From positions 17,917,389 through 17,981,388 of the forward strand of contig NC_088653.1 in the NCBI RefSeq assembly GCF_964019385.1: a stretch of DNA of 64,000 bases, given 5' to 3'. The stretch is from Sycon ciliatum (Eukaryota > Porifera > Calcarea > Leucosolenida > Sycettidae). Each line of letters begins with the position of its first letter. Position 1 is the stretch's first letter. The position numbers and the translations under genes were made by a program. Positions 50,783-60,417 of the stretch are shown here, in pieces. A model generated the notes under the pieces. It did not search any database. It saw nothing but the letters and a program-made list of their open reading frames with translations, and was not told the origin of the DNA.

Positions 50783-53700
50783 ATGCCTGTGTCGAGCTCT
50801 CAACAACTAGCATGGGACATACTGGACCAGCAGCATGCAGCAAGCACCAGTGCCACAGATCGAGTTGACAGTAATGACGACACCCTAGGGCATGATGCAG
50901 AGTTGCTGGCCAACCTAGCACAAAGCCAATCTGTTACTGAGGAGCCCCAAGCACCGGATCCAGCCCAGCTCCCCCCATATCTGGAAGCAAATTGCAACAT
51001 CACAGTTGGGACCCACGATTCAAACTCGTCTGCACAAATTGTAGATGCTGCATATGAAGAAGTGGTGCATTTTAGGCCTAACCTACTTTTCCTCCCTTCC
51101 GGGTCAGTCGGATCAAAGTTTGTGAAGCTCCTTGCAACACTCTACAAACAGTTTGGTGACAAATGTGCAGGTGAAGGCAAGTCTCTGAAAGCAGCTGCAG
51201 TGGCCACTCAGCTGCTCCTGCAATGTCCGCACCGCTCTGCAACCAGACAGGAGCACATCACCTGTCTACAGCGCCGCATGCTACTCTGGGAGGAAGGCAA
51301 CATCAACGAACTGATGATAGAAGCCCGGACTATCCAATCTCTAGTGCAATCTTCCACAGCCTTCCAAGGCAAGGCTCAGCCGCAGGACCAAGCTCGTACC
51401 TTTGCCAACCTCATCACCACAGGCAAAACCAGTGCTGCAATCCGCACGTTGTCTGAAGACCAGAAGGGCGGAGTACACTCCGTGGGCACCACCATCAATG
51501 GCCAGACAGTTCTGGACATTCTCAAGAGCAAACACCCTCCCGCGGCACCAGCAAATGCGACGGCGATGATTACAGGAGATGTCCCTCCGTCACCGCATCC
51601 AGTTCTCTACTCCAGCATCACCCGGGAGGCCATACGCGAGGCAGCCCTCCACACACAAGGTGCTGCAGGACCCTCTGGACTAGACGCTGCGTCGTGGCGC
51701 AGAATGTGCACAGCTTTTCACGGAGCATCTGATGACCTCTGCGATTCACTGGCCAGCTGTGCCCGCCGCATCGCCTCGTCCTATGTTGACCCCACAGCAT
51801 TGGAAGCTTTCTTGGCCAGCCGCCTCATACCACTAGATAAACAACCGGGTGTCAGACCGATTGGGATCGGAGAAGTGGCCCGTCGCATCATCGGGAAAGC
51901 CATCCTGCGATGCGCCTCATCTTCAATACAGAAGTCAGCTGGCTGCCTACAGCTATGTGCGGGTCAAGAGTGTGGCATAGAAGCAGCAATACATGCTATG
52001 CAAACAGCATTTCAGGAAAACGAGGCGGAAGGCGTTCTGTTTGCAGATGCGTCAAACGCATTTAACTCCCTTAACCGTGCTGTCTCACTGCACAATATCC
52101 AGCACACCTGCCCCACCATTGCTCCGGCACTGATCAACAGCTACCGCAGCCCGACTCGGCTGTTTGTGGATGGTGAATGTCTCCTGTCTTGTGAAGGCAC
52201 CACGCAGGGAGATCCACTAGCCATGGCTATGTATGCCCTGGCAACCGTTCCTCTCATCCAGGAAGTGTCTCAGAGCGGAGCACTCCAGTCGTGGTATGCA
52301 GACGACTCCACTGCCGCTTCCACCATTCGAAAGCTGCATCACTGGTGGTCACTGCTTAAGCAACGAGGCCCAGCATATGGGTACTTCCCCAATGATGCCA
52401 AGTCGGTTCTTGTTGTGAAGCCGGAGCATCTTCAGGAAGCAGAATCCCTGTTTGCTGACACGGCAGTCCAGATTCGCACGGATGGCTGGCGGCATCTCGG
52501 TGCAGTACTTGGGTCTCCCGAATTCTGCAAGCAATATGTCACAGAGAAGGTAGAGACATGGGCGCTAGAGGTTGGACGACTGGCTGACTTCGCCACCACT
52601 CAGCCACAAGCGGCATACGCTGCTTTTATTCATGGCCTCCGCCACAAGTGGTCGTTTGTGGCCCGGACGGTCCCAGGCATCAGCGGACTGCTAGACCCGC
52701 TGGAGCACTCCATCCGACAGCGGTTCATCCCTGCTCTAACCAGTCGCCCCGCACCTGGTGACGAAGAGCGCGCCATACTGTCCCTCCCGTGTCGAGAAGG
52801 TGGTCTTGGTCTCATTGACCCGAGGTCTTTGACGGACCAATACAATATGTCTGTCGCTGTCACCAACATCCTCGTGAGCCGGATACTGGACCAAGACACC
52901 AACATGGACGAAGTGCCCACCACCATCCATGCTGCCAAGCTAACTGCAGCAGCAGCAACCAGGAGAGCCTCTCGAGACCAAGCCAGTCAGCTCCTGGCCA
53001 CATGTGATGTGCCCACCCAGCGAACCCTGGGGATGGCGGCCGAGAAAGGAGCGTCCAACTGGCTCACTTGCCGGCCCCTGAAGCAGTTCGGGTTTGTCCT
53101 CCACAAAGGCGCCTTCAGAGACGCACTCTGTCTGCGGTTCGGCTGGGTCCCTCACCGCCTGCCATCCACTTGTGTGTGTGGCAAGGCATTTAACACCAGC
53201 CATGCTCTTTCGTGCCCAACTGGTGGATACCCGGCTCTCCGTCATAACACGATCCGCGACCTGACAGCCGACCTACTGCGTGAAGTGGCAACGGATGTGA
53301 AGATAGAACCTCCTCTGCAGCCCCTGGAAGGTGAAAGGCTCCGGTATCGCTCTGCCATCTTGGAAGATGGCGCTCGTCTTGATGTGGCGGCATCTGGTGT
53401 CTGGGGAAGTCGTTTTGAGCGCACGTTCTGTGATGTTCGGGTTTTTAACCCTCATGCGCGCTCGAACACTTCCTCAACTCCCGCGTCCACCTATGCCAAG
53501 CACGTACAGCAGAAGAGAAGGGCCTACGAAGAACGCGTCAGGGAGGTGGAGCATGCTTCCTTTCTCCCACTGGTATTCAGTGCATCTGGTGGGTGCGGCA
53601 AGGTAGCCCACGCTTTCCTGAAGCGTCTTGTCCATATGGTTTCGGAGAAGCGGCATGAACCCTACTCCTCCGTCATGTCCTGGATCCGCTCTCTTGTCTC

Positions 53701-53824
53701 CTTTGCTTTGGTTCGATCCTGCAACATGAGCCTCCGTGGTCACCGTGCTTCTCCCTACCGCAGTCGTTTGGATGCTGCCACTCCTGTTGTGCTGGCAGTC
53801 AACGACTGTCAGTTGCGTGACTGA
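50783..53824 (+). CDS. Reverse transcriptase with CCHC knuckle and putative restriction-like endonuclease
   Basis: An intact 1013-codon frame. RT motifs: GPSGLDAASWRRM near residue 296, RPIGIGEVARRIIGKAI near 357, FADASNAFNSLNR with Asp at 422, TTQGDPLAMAMY with TQGD at 474-477, and WYADDS at 504-509. After the thumb comes a C-x-C-x7-H-x3-C knuckle (residues 797-811), then RHNTIRDL at 820, DGARLDV at 862-868 and CDVRVFN at 883-889. Acidic residues before a hydrophobic strand and the preceding knuckle recall the restriction-like endonuclease of R2-type non-LTR elements. No APE domain is present. The clade is not certain. The ATG at 50783 is the first in this frame, but upstream coding sequence suggests the native protein started earlier. 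Confidence 0.8.
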   Translation: MPVSSSQQLAWDILDQQHAASTSATDRVDSNDDTLGHDAELLANLAQSQSVTEEPQAPDPAQLPPYLEANCNITVGTHDSNSSAQIVDAAYEEVVHFRPNLLFLPSGSVGSKFVKLLATLYKQFGDKCAGEGKSLKAAAVATQLLLQCPHRSATRQEHITCLQRRMLLWEEGNINELMIEARTIQSLVQSSTAFQGKAQPQDQARTFANLITTGKTSAAIRTLSEDQKGGVHSVGTTINGQTVLDILKSKHPPAAPANATAMITGDVPPSPHPVLYSSITREAIREAALHTQGAAGPSGLDAASWRRMCTAFHGASDDLCDSLASCARRIASSYVDPTALEAFLASRLIPLDKQPGVRPIGIGEVARRIIGKAILRCASSSIQKSAGCLQLCAGQECGIEAAIHAMQTAFQENEAEGVLFADASNAFNSLNRAVSLHNIQHTCPTIAPALINSYRSPTRLFVDGECLLSCEGTTQGDPLAMAMYALATVPLIQEVSQSGALQSWYADDSTAASTIRKLHHWWSLLKQRGPAYGYFPNDAKSVLVVKPEHLQEAESLFADTAVQIRTDGWRHLGAVLGSPEFCKQYVTEKVETWALEVGRLADFATTQPQAAYAAFIHGLRHKWSFVARTVPGISGLLDPLEHSIRQRFIPALTSRPAPGDEERAILSLPCREGGLGLIDPRSLTDQYNMSVAVTNILVSRILDQDTNMDEVPTTIHAAKLTAAAATRRASRDQASQLLATCDVPTQRTLGMAAEKGASNWLTCRPLKQFGFVLHKGAFRDALCLRFGWVPHRLPSTCVCGKAFNTSHALSCPTGGYPALRHNTIRDLTADLLREVATDVKIEPPLQPLEGERLRYRSAILEDGARLDVAASGVWGSRFERTFCDVRVFNPHARSNTSSTPASTYAKHVQQKRRAYEERVREVEHASFLPLVFSASGGCGKVAHAFLKRLVHMVSEKRHEPYSSVMSWIRSLVSFALVRSCNMSLRGHRASPYRSRLDAATPVVLAVNDCQLRD

Positions 53825-53982
53825 GACTCTTGCGGAGTAGCCGTGTCTAGCCACGCTTTTATTATCCGATGATTTTGTTTTGTTTGCTATGATTCCGTGA
53901 TTTTCTGTTGGTTGCTTTTCTGCTGTGCGAATAAATGCAGTGTGAATGGTAAAAAAATAAATAAATAAATAAAATAAAAAAA

Positions 53983-54035
53983 TAAACACCAAATTAAAGC
54001 TGTGTGGACCCTGGCTAGCGCCAGATGTTGGTCAA
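53983..54035 (+). repeat. Right flank of the RT insertion, shared with 21841-21885
   Basis: ACACCAAATTAAAGCTGTGT and CCCTGGCTAGCGCCAGA are identical to the inverse of 21849-21880. Similarity ends just after GCCAGA, so this is the edge of an older dispersed repeat that served as target. Confidence 0.8.
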
Positions 54036-54239
54036 ATTGAGTTAGATGACATACCTAAAACTCAAATTCTCACTGATTCAAATGCAGAAAACCGTGTTGA
54101 AAAATCTCGAAGTATTTAATAGTTACGGCCACAGATGTGAAGGCAACTTTACAGAGCGAAGGTCTGTACCCTGCTTTCAAGTGCCCTTTTCTCAGTTGTG
54201 CGCGTGAGGCCAATAGCACCCTTTTTCTCAGCCTGAGGC

Positions 54240-54590
54240 TCAAATAGAAGTACAGAAACTGGCACAATGAGAACATTATAATGAATTACAGCCATTTCAA
54301 AATGACAGTTTGCCACATGTCGCAAATATGGACAATACAAAAGTCTCACAATACGTCGTGTGACACGTTTCCACACTTCACACACTGGTCGGAGTAGTGC
54401 CTGTGAAATCAGCAGCTACCCGTCCTCCCAGTACATGCGGTAATAGGGTTAGCTAGTAATAAAAGGGGATAATGATAATTATCAGTACAATCCTCCATCA
54501 CTGAGCAGATAACCACTCACTCGCCAACGAATGTCGCAGTATTTTCGGGAATTTCCAAGATTAGAGTTTGCCACAATGACAAACCCTTCT
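54240..54590 (+). repeat. Complex repeat R, partial copy
   Basis: Contains CAAATATGGACAATA, GTGTGACACGTTTCCACA and CCTCCCAGTACATGCG (near 54423) as in other R copies. It is cut at GAGTTACACTC, where a LINE fragment follows. Confidence 0.6.
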
Positions 54591-54619
54591 GGACGAGTTA
54601 CACTCGTACAAACAGCTAG

Positions 54620-55434
54620 ACATCAACTCTGGGTGTGAAACCCTTTGGATCAGTGTTGCTGCACCGTCAGGCATGAAATTTGCCATCTGTGCTGCCTACA
54701 GACCTGGGACGAGTGCAGACAGCGACTGCAGTATCTTCACCCAGCTGGAATCTGACGTCGACAAAGCCCGGCAGTCCTGCTCACAATAATTATTGTGGCA
54801 GGGGACTTCAATGCCCACAACCGGGAAAGGTTTGGAAACCCACGCACTTCAGCTGCAGGAGAAGCTGCAGAAGACATGTGCTGTGTACATGGTATCCGAC
54901 AACACGTCACCTCATCCACTCGTGGAGAAAACATCCTTGACCTTGTCATGTCGGATGTGCCTGGAACTGTGTCTACCACCACCCAACCACCTCTTGGCAG
55001 ATCAGACCATGCTGTTGTCATAGCCGACTTCCAGCTTACTGCATCTGTAGACCAACCCACCACTCGTACAGTATGGCGATACCAGCGGGATGACTGGCCC
55101 CGCCTCTCTGCCTTCCTCCGGACTACTGACTGGGACACAATAATCGGCGACGACCCAAACATATCATGTGAGCTTCTGACCATGCGAATCACTGAGGGAA
55201 TGCTGCGCTTTATACCTTCCAAGGTCTTCAAGACCAGACCGCGGGACCCAATCTGGTGGACGCCAGAATGCTCTGCAGCAGTTGACAGAACGCGCAATGC
55301 CTGGCGGAAATTCCGCAATGACCCCAAAAATGGAGCGCTCAAGTGTACATACAAGCTTGCATGCCTTGACTCAACAAGATGTCTAGCAAGAGCCAAAGCC
55401 AGACATCTCGACCATGTCAAGTAACGGCGCCAGC
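54620..55434 (+). mobile_element. LINE endonuclease fragment
   Basis: Begins in a frame reading LWISVAAPSGMKFAICAAYR, then shifts near 54785 to MAGDFNAHNRERFGN. It continues ILDLVMSDVPG and LGRSDHAVVIADFQL (catalytic Asp-His), then the linker PIWWTPECSAAVDRTRNAWR. This is the APE endonuclease and post-endonuclease linker of a CR1/L2/Jockey-type LINE. A stop at 55424 and then loss of similarity end it before the RT. Confidence 0.8.
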
Positions 55435-55569
55435 AGGACAGAGAGTGGTGGAGCGTGATTAAACGAGTTGGAGGGCATGGCCGGGACAGCTCCATCCCAG
55501 TCCTGGTTGACCCCGATGAAACATGGTTGAACAAGTGGTCACGTGCTCCTGGATGCCCAAATCACCTGG

Positions 55570-56020
55570 TCACCACGCCAGCAGGCGACAACTTTCACAC
55601 CAAGGTTCAACTCGAGTGACAGGACTGCACCCAAAAAAGGTCAAACAGGCTAGTAAGTTGTACCCTGCAGGCACGGTGACCAGCTGACCATGTTCGATTG
55701 GGAATAAAGGAGGAACGCTGCATCGCAGCCTTTTCGGACCAAAACCAATCGACTCAGCGTCCAAAAGACTACAACATATGGGCCAATCGCGGTCATCCGT
55801 GCTTTTATAAGAACGAAATGGCGCTTTTAGTGACATTTTGCATACAAATCCCCATCTAGTAGGGCGCAGTCACCCAGTTTCGGTGGAAGTGCGCGAGTTC
55901 GATTGGGATTCAAGTAGGAAGGAAGCGTCTCAGCTTTCTCGGACCAAGACCATTCGACTCAGCACCCCGAAGACTACAACTGGTGAAATTTTAATTTTTG
56001 CCTTAACTTCCCCTTTAAAC
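55570..56020. repeat. Two related 140-bp blocks
   Basis: Blocks at about 55660-55790 and 55860-55985 share GTTCGATTGGGA, AAGGA.G.A.GCATC-type sequence, TTTTCGGACCAA and CGACTCAGC. They look like a diverged tandem duplication. No gene. Confidence 0.5.
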
Positions 56021-56159
56021 AAATAAACAAAATAAACAAACTGACTCTTTGCACACACAGTCTATACTCATCCAGACCACAGTCCCTACTGTGCATTTGC
56101 ATCGGAATTGGATTACCCAGGAGCAGGCAACCAAGTGACTTGCGTACAAAACACTCACC

Positions 56160-57927
56160 TCACAACCGTTGCATATTCAACTCAAACACACACAACACAT
56201 CGCGGAGCCTGAACAGTACGGATGGGTATCAGTGGCCACTTGTTTCAAGAACAGTGAAAACTATATATAGGGTGCAATGCGGTGAATACCGTGACGTGAA
56301 CTGCGAAGTTGCCAAGTTAGATAAACGTACAGCAACTTGTCCAATGAGAAAATTATAACAAATTACTGCCATTTCAAAGGGACAGTTTGTCACATGTCGC
56401 AAATATGGACAATGAAAAGTCTCACGATTCGCCATGTGACACGTTTCCACACTTCACACACTGGTCGTAGTAGTGCCTGTGAAATCAGCAGCTACCCGTC
56501 CTCCCAGTACATGCGGAAATAGAGTTAGCTAGTAATAAAAGGGATAATGATAATTATCAGTAAAATCCTCCATCACTGAGCAGATAACCACTCACTCGCC
56601 ATATGGCGAATGTCCCAGTATTATAGGGAATTTCCAAGATTAGAGTTTGCCAAAATGACAAACCCTTGTGGAAGAGTTACACTCTAGTGTACAGACAGTC
56701 CACCCCAGTGAACAGTGAAGACTACCAGTACATACAAAGACTTTAGTTTAGGTAGCCATATCTAGAGTCCAACATCATCCACACCAAACTAACCGGCCAA
56801 GCGTTACTCCATACAGCATTCACGACTGGCCAGCATGCTTTCCAGTTGGGCGGCTTCTTTATCAAAGGCGTACGGCCGGTCGGGCAAGTGCTTCCTACAG
56901 TTATCACCTTATCTCTCCATACGGCTACCTTTCTCTCCATGCATTGCTCGTATGGTATAGGGTAGCGTGATGCCTTACTCGTCAATATTCTCTCTTTGAA
57001 GCCACTGGTACTCTCCGCAACGACGAGAATGCTTGTCGCAGACGTCCACGCCCCGCCGAATGCTATCATTGCCAGCGTAACATGTTGTGCCGGGCCAGCT
57101 TCCTATCGAAACTTGAGTGACGAAAACGGACGAGGTGATGGGAGACAGAGGGAGCGAGTGAAATTGGACGTTAAAGAAATTATATGTTTAAAATTCATCT
57201 TGATGTTCCATCCTTCACTGGTGAGTAGCGTAGCCAGCTGCAGTCCTGGTCGGCACGAAGTGGTGACGGTAGTTCAGGATGGTCTTCTTCCATCAGTCAG
57301 CTGCCAGCCATCTCGCTGCAGTGGTGATACTACTAGCTCCAGATGTGGAGCCTTCCAATCGTCTTCTCTTCAACAGCAGGTGTGCAAGATAGGAATGAGC
57401 TTAGACTGTTTTGATTTTATTTTGGGATGGGGCTACAACTTGGAGAGAGGTGTAACCCCGGTCATGAAGTGTGACTTGTTTCACGCTCTGATTGTTAGTC
57501 GCAGGCGGTTAGCTACGTTGACGGCTGCTGGCAAGAAAAGATAGCACTTCACAGCTGCGGCATCAACTCAGATTGGGAGTAGAAGCTGGAATGTCACGCC
57601 CACTGATCTAGGGATTCGGCTGTTTGCGCTTCGTAATTTTCGAATATGAGATCTCACAGCCAATTTGGCTCCTCATGTTGCAACGTCAGATGTCAATGCC
57701 AGAGAGCTAGAGCCTTAGAGGGCCAACTCATGGTAAGGAAATGCGATGGAACGCACGTTTTTTTTCTCCCGTTCGAAATTGAAAATAACGTAAAGCGTAA
57801 ACTCTATATAAGGTGCGGGTAACACGTAGAGACGCGCTCTTAGATATTCATTGTAGATCTGCTACTTGTGATTCTACAGCAAAGAACCTGCCTATATTCA
57901 CACCTTCGTGAAAACTAGAAGGTATGA
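56160..57927 (+). repeat. Complex repeat R, long copy
   Basis: The R modules run in the usual order: GCAATGCGGTGAATA near 56273, CCTCCCAGTACATGCG near 56500, TCCATACAGCATTCACG near 56810, GAGTAGCGTAGC near 57226, TTTGATTTTATT near 57410 and a TAGATCTGCTACTTGTGATT block near 57855. It is split by the LTR element at 57932. Confidence 0.65.
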
Positions 57928-57931
57928 TTTA

Positions 57932-58252
57932 TGTTGAGTTCGAAACAGGACGACTGACAACGTATCCAGACATTACAACGGGAACAGGTAGGTTGGGGGA
58001 ACGACATTTATTATACTAGTAGACGACGAGAGAAGAGACCAAGACGAACGAAACGACTACATGGTGATTATTGACGAGTGAGAAAAGAGAGAGAGAGATC
58101 AAGTCTAAACGGCAAGATAAAGGGCCTGGGTAGCTATGGCAAATATGGGCGCGCAAGTAGCTACCCAGGCCAACGGAGCAAAAGGAGACAAAAGGTGCGT
58201 ACGCAAGTGCATGCAGGCCAGCTAGAAAATGTACGGGAGGTGGTACCTAACA
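57932..58252 (-). repeat. 3' LTR (minus orientation)
   Basis: 321 bp. It shares CGAAACAGGACGACTGAC, CGACATTTATTATACTAGTA and GGGCCTGGGTAGCTATGG with the other LTR. It contains an inner self-complementary segment, GTAGCTACCCAGGCC against GGCCTGGGTAGCTA. Confidence 0.8.
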
Positions 58253-58505
58253 TACCACCCCTCCATGAAAAAATCCCGCGTCCTCGCGGAGAGAAAAAAA
58301 AAGAGAGAAAAAGATTTTTTTTTAAACGACTGAAGGAGAAAAAACACACACACACACACACAACGCACGGGCCTCACAAAAGTGTGTACTAAAAAAAAAA
58401 ATGCACTACAGATCATTACAACCGTCAACGTTCCTGTACTACTCATACTATAGTGTGTACAAGGCCAATAGACACCCTTAGCAAAAAACGTTATGTTGTA
58501 ACGGT

Positions 58506-58984
58506 TAGGCCTTGACGGATTATGCTAGCATAATTTTTCGCATAATTCCTACCAAAATCGAATAATCGCATAAGTCGAGGCAAATTGCATACGAATCGCA
58601 TAAAATTGGAATAATCCGCCTGTTCGCATCAAATTCCATACAGTTGTCATGTTCTACAAGACAGTAGATGTACCAGGAAGTCGTAGGTTTACGACTCCCT
58701 TGATAACATGTCCAGTCCACTACAATCAGCGACGGTCGTAGCTAGGTCGGACGGTGCGTTGACCCCGTTGAACTTCTGCTACTACAGTACAACGCCCTCT
58801 ACACAAAAATTCCCTGCTATTTTGCACAGAACCATCATAATACATAATACATTAGCAGCATATGTGAGCATAATGCGGCATAATATGATAACTTTTAGCA
58901 TAAAAATAGCATAATTCTGCAATTTTTTCAGCAATGCGAAAAGCATAATTTCACGAAAATATTAGCATAATCCGTCAAGGCCTA
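58506..58984. mobile_element. hAT-like MITE, 479 bp
   Basis: Termini are TAGGCCTTGACGGATTATGC and the inverse, flanked by the perfect 8-bp duplication GTAACGGT at 58498-58505 and 58985-58992. It is the uninterrupted sister of 48432-49460 and is nested inside the LTR element. Confidence 0.92.
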
Positions 58985-59078
58985 GTAACGGTATTATCGT
59001 AAGGGGGAAAATACCGTGATTTGGGTTCGACCTTTAGCAAGATGCACGCTATTTTTAGTACGCTGTTGCCACGAGAAT

Positions 59079-59440
59079 AGAGAGGTTAAGTTACACGTTT
59101 TTTGCCCTTTTTCAAAACGCGGTGCAAATCTCACGTTACGTGTAATCTTTAGAGGTTAAGTTACACGTGAGACGTGACGTGAAATTTTGCCTGGCAGGAT
59201 TCGGGTTTAGTTCGCACAAATATCAAATCTTCCGACAAACTTGATAAATCTCGATAAAATTCCGGAAACTCACACAAATTCGGTCGGGATAACCAAGCGA
59301 AACTTCCAAAAACTCACGTCATGAACTTACGTGCGGGACAGTCAACTCACGTAAAACACGTCAAATTTTACGTGAGTTTTTTCACTTTTTGACGTAAAAG
59401 TTCACGGACGTAAGACTTTTACGTGAAACTTAACCTCTCT
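59079..59440. mobile_element. Possible MITE with AGAGGTTAAG termini
   Basis: AGAGAGGTTAAGTTACACGT at 59078 and the inverse ACGTGAAACTTAACCTCTCT ending near 59440. A further inner copy of the left end is at 59151. The interior is rich in ACGTGA and TTTTACGTGA strings. No clear target duplication. Confidence 0.5.
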
Positions 59441-59959
59441 AATAGCTTTGATTTCGCGCGGTACAACCATTGTTGTCACCATATACGCGATACAAGGTGA
59501 AATGCGTACGGACTATGCAGTATTTGGCCAAAACACGTACCGTTGGTCACAACGATAAATCAGCCCCCATAACGTTTATACGCTGCAGCTTCAACGCTAT
59601 TTGGGTGATCAAGGTACGAGTACCGTAAAAAATAGCGTTACCGTTGTTTGCTAAGGGTGTCTAATAACAACGGGCCCAAACGCCCCTTCAAAACATGGCA
59701 CAAAAAACAACTATTGGAGTTCGACGAGGGACTTCAATTGTATTCTGATGACTAGTATTTTGCACGGCTAATAGAGCCTAGTTACACTTTAATATACGAC
59801 ATAAATAAGAGAGCGTGGCTCACCATGATCGGACCCCTAATATTAATGAAGGACACCCGCGCGCACACACACTAACAAAAAATTCACGAAAATAAATTTG
59901 ACGAAGAAGGAACGCATACAAAAAAAAGAAAGAGAGAAAGGTAGCTGACCTGCATGGCT

Positions 59960-60095
59960 TGAACGACACGAGGTTGATATAGACGAGACGAGGTTGGCGT
60001 AGGAGAGACGAGGTTGATAGAGACGAGACGAGGTTGGCGTAGGAGAGACGAGACTGACATGGACGAGACGAGGTTGACATAGACGAGACGAATGG
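59960..60095. repeat. Minisatellite of GACGAGACGAGGTTG units
   Basis: Units of about 18 bp (GAGACGAGGTTGATAGAGAC and variants with GGCGTAGGA) repeat about seven times. The minus-strand Ser/Leu/Val-rich frames here derive from it. Confidence 0.85.
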
Positions 60096-60141
60096 TGGTT
60101 GAGGACGGCTGGGCATGGGATGATCTCAGGGTCGTGGGTCG

Positions 60142-60159
60142 ATCAATAATCGGGCGCCA
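60142..60159 (-). other. Putative tRNA primer binding site
   Basis: On the minus strand TGGCGCCCGATT follows the 5' LTR end after one base. TGG at the start and the GCGCCCGA run are typical of tRNA 3'-end complements. Only about ten bases match a lysine-type primer. Confidence 0.55.
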
Positions 60160-60160
60160 A

Positions 60161-60413
60161 TGTTGAATTCGAAACAGGACGACTGACGACATATCCAGAC
60201 ATTACAACGGGAACAGGTGAGTGGGAACGACATTTATTATACTAGTAGACGACGAGACAAGAGACCAAGACGAACGAAACGACTACATTGAAGAGTGAGA
60301 AAAGAGAGAGTGAGATCAAGTCTAAACGGCAAGATAAAGGGCCTGGGTAGCTATGGCAAATATGGGCGCGCAAGTAGCTACCCAGGCCAACGGAGCAAAA
60401 GGAGTACCTAACA
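60161..60413 (-). repeat. 5' LTR (minus orientation)
   Basis: 253 bp, beginning on the minus strand TGTTAGGTACTCC and ending ATTCAACA. It lacks 65 bp present in the other LTR between GCAAAAGGAG and TACCTAACA. Confidence 0.8.
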
Positions 60414-60417
60414 TTTA

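Larger units (their letters stand above)
50316..53985 (+). mobile_element. RT element with restriction-like endonuclease signature, in a CAAA microsatellite
   Basis: Inserted between CAAACAAATAAACAG-type sequence (50302-50316) and ATAAACACCAAATT (53979 onward). The related locus at 21868-22090 shows the two flanks joined by an unbroken CAAA tract. The element has a Cys-rich N-terminus, a Ser/Pro-rich linker, a long RT ORF and an AAATAAATAAATA tail. A decayed relative is at 11263-13860. Confidence 0.8.
57932..60413 (-). mobile_element. Non-autonomous LTR retrotransposon
   Basis: Direct repeats at 57932-58252 (321 bp) and 60161-60413 (253 bp, with an internal 65-bp deletion relative to the first) both start TGTTGA and end AACA. 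Flanks show TTTA at 57928-57931 and 60414-60417. Next to the right repeat on the minus strand is TGGCGCCCGA, a primer-binding-site-like string. Next to the left repeat on the minus strand is GGAGGGGTGG, a polypurine tract. So the element reads on the minus strand. The interior is noncoding and carries a nested hAT MITE. It splits a copy of repeat R, which resumes at 60418. Confidence 0.8.

Noticed and set aside
58078-58446. Lys/Arg-rich and Phe/Ser-rich frames on both strands
   Set aside because: They arise from A-rich and CA-rich simple sequence in and next to the LTR.
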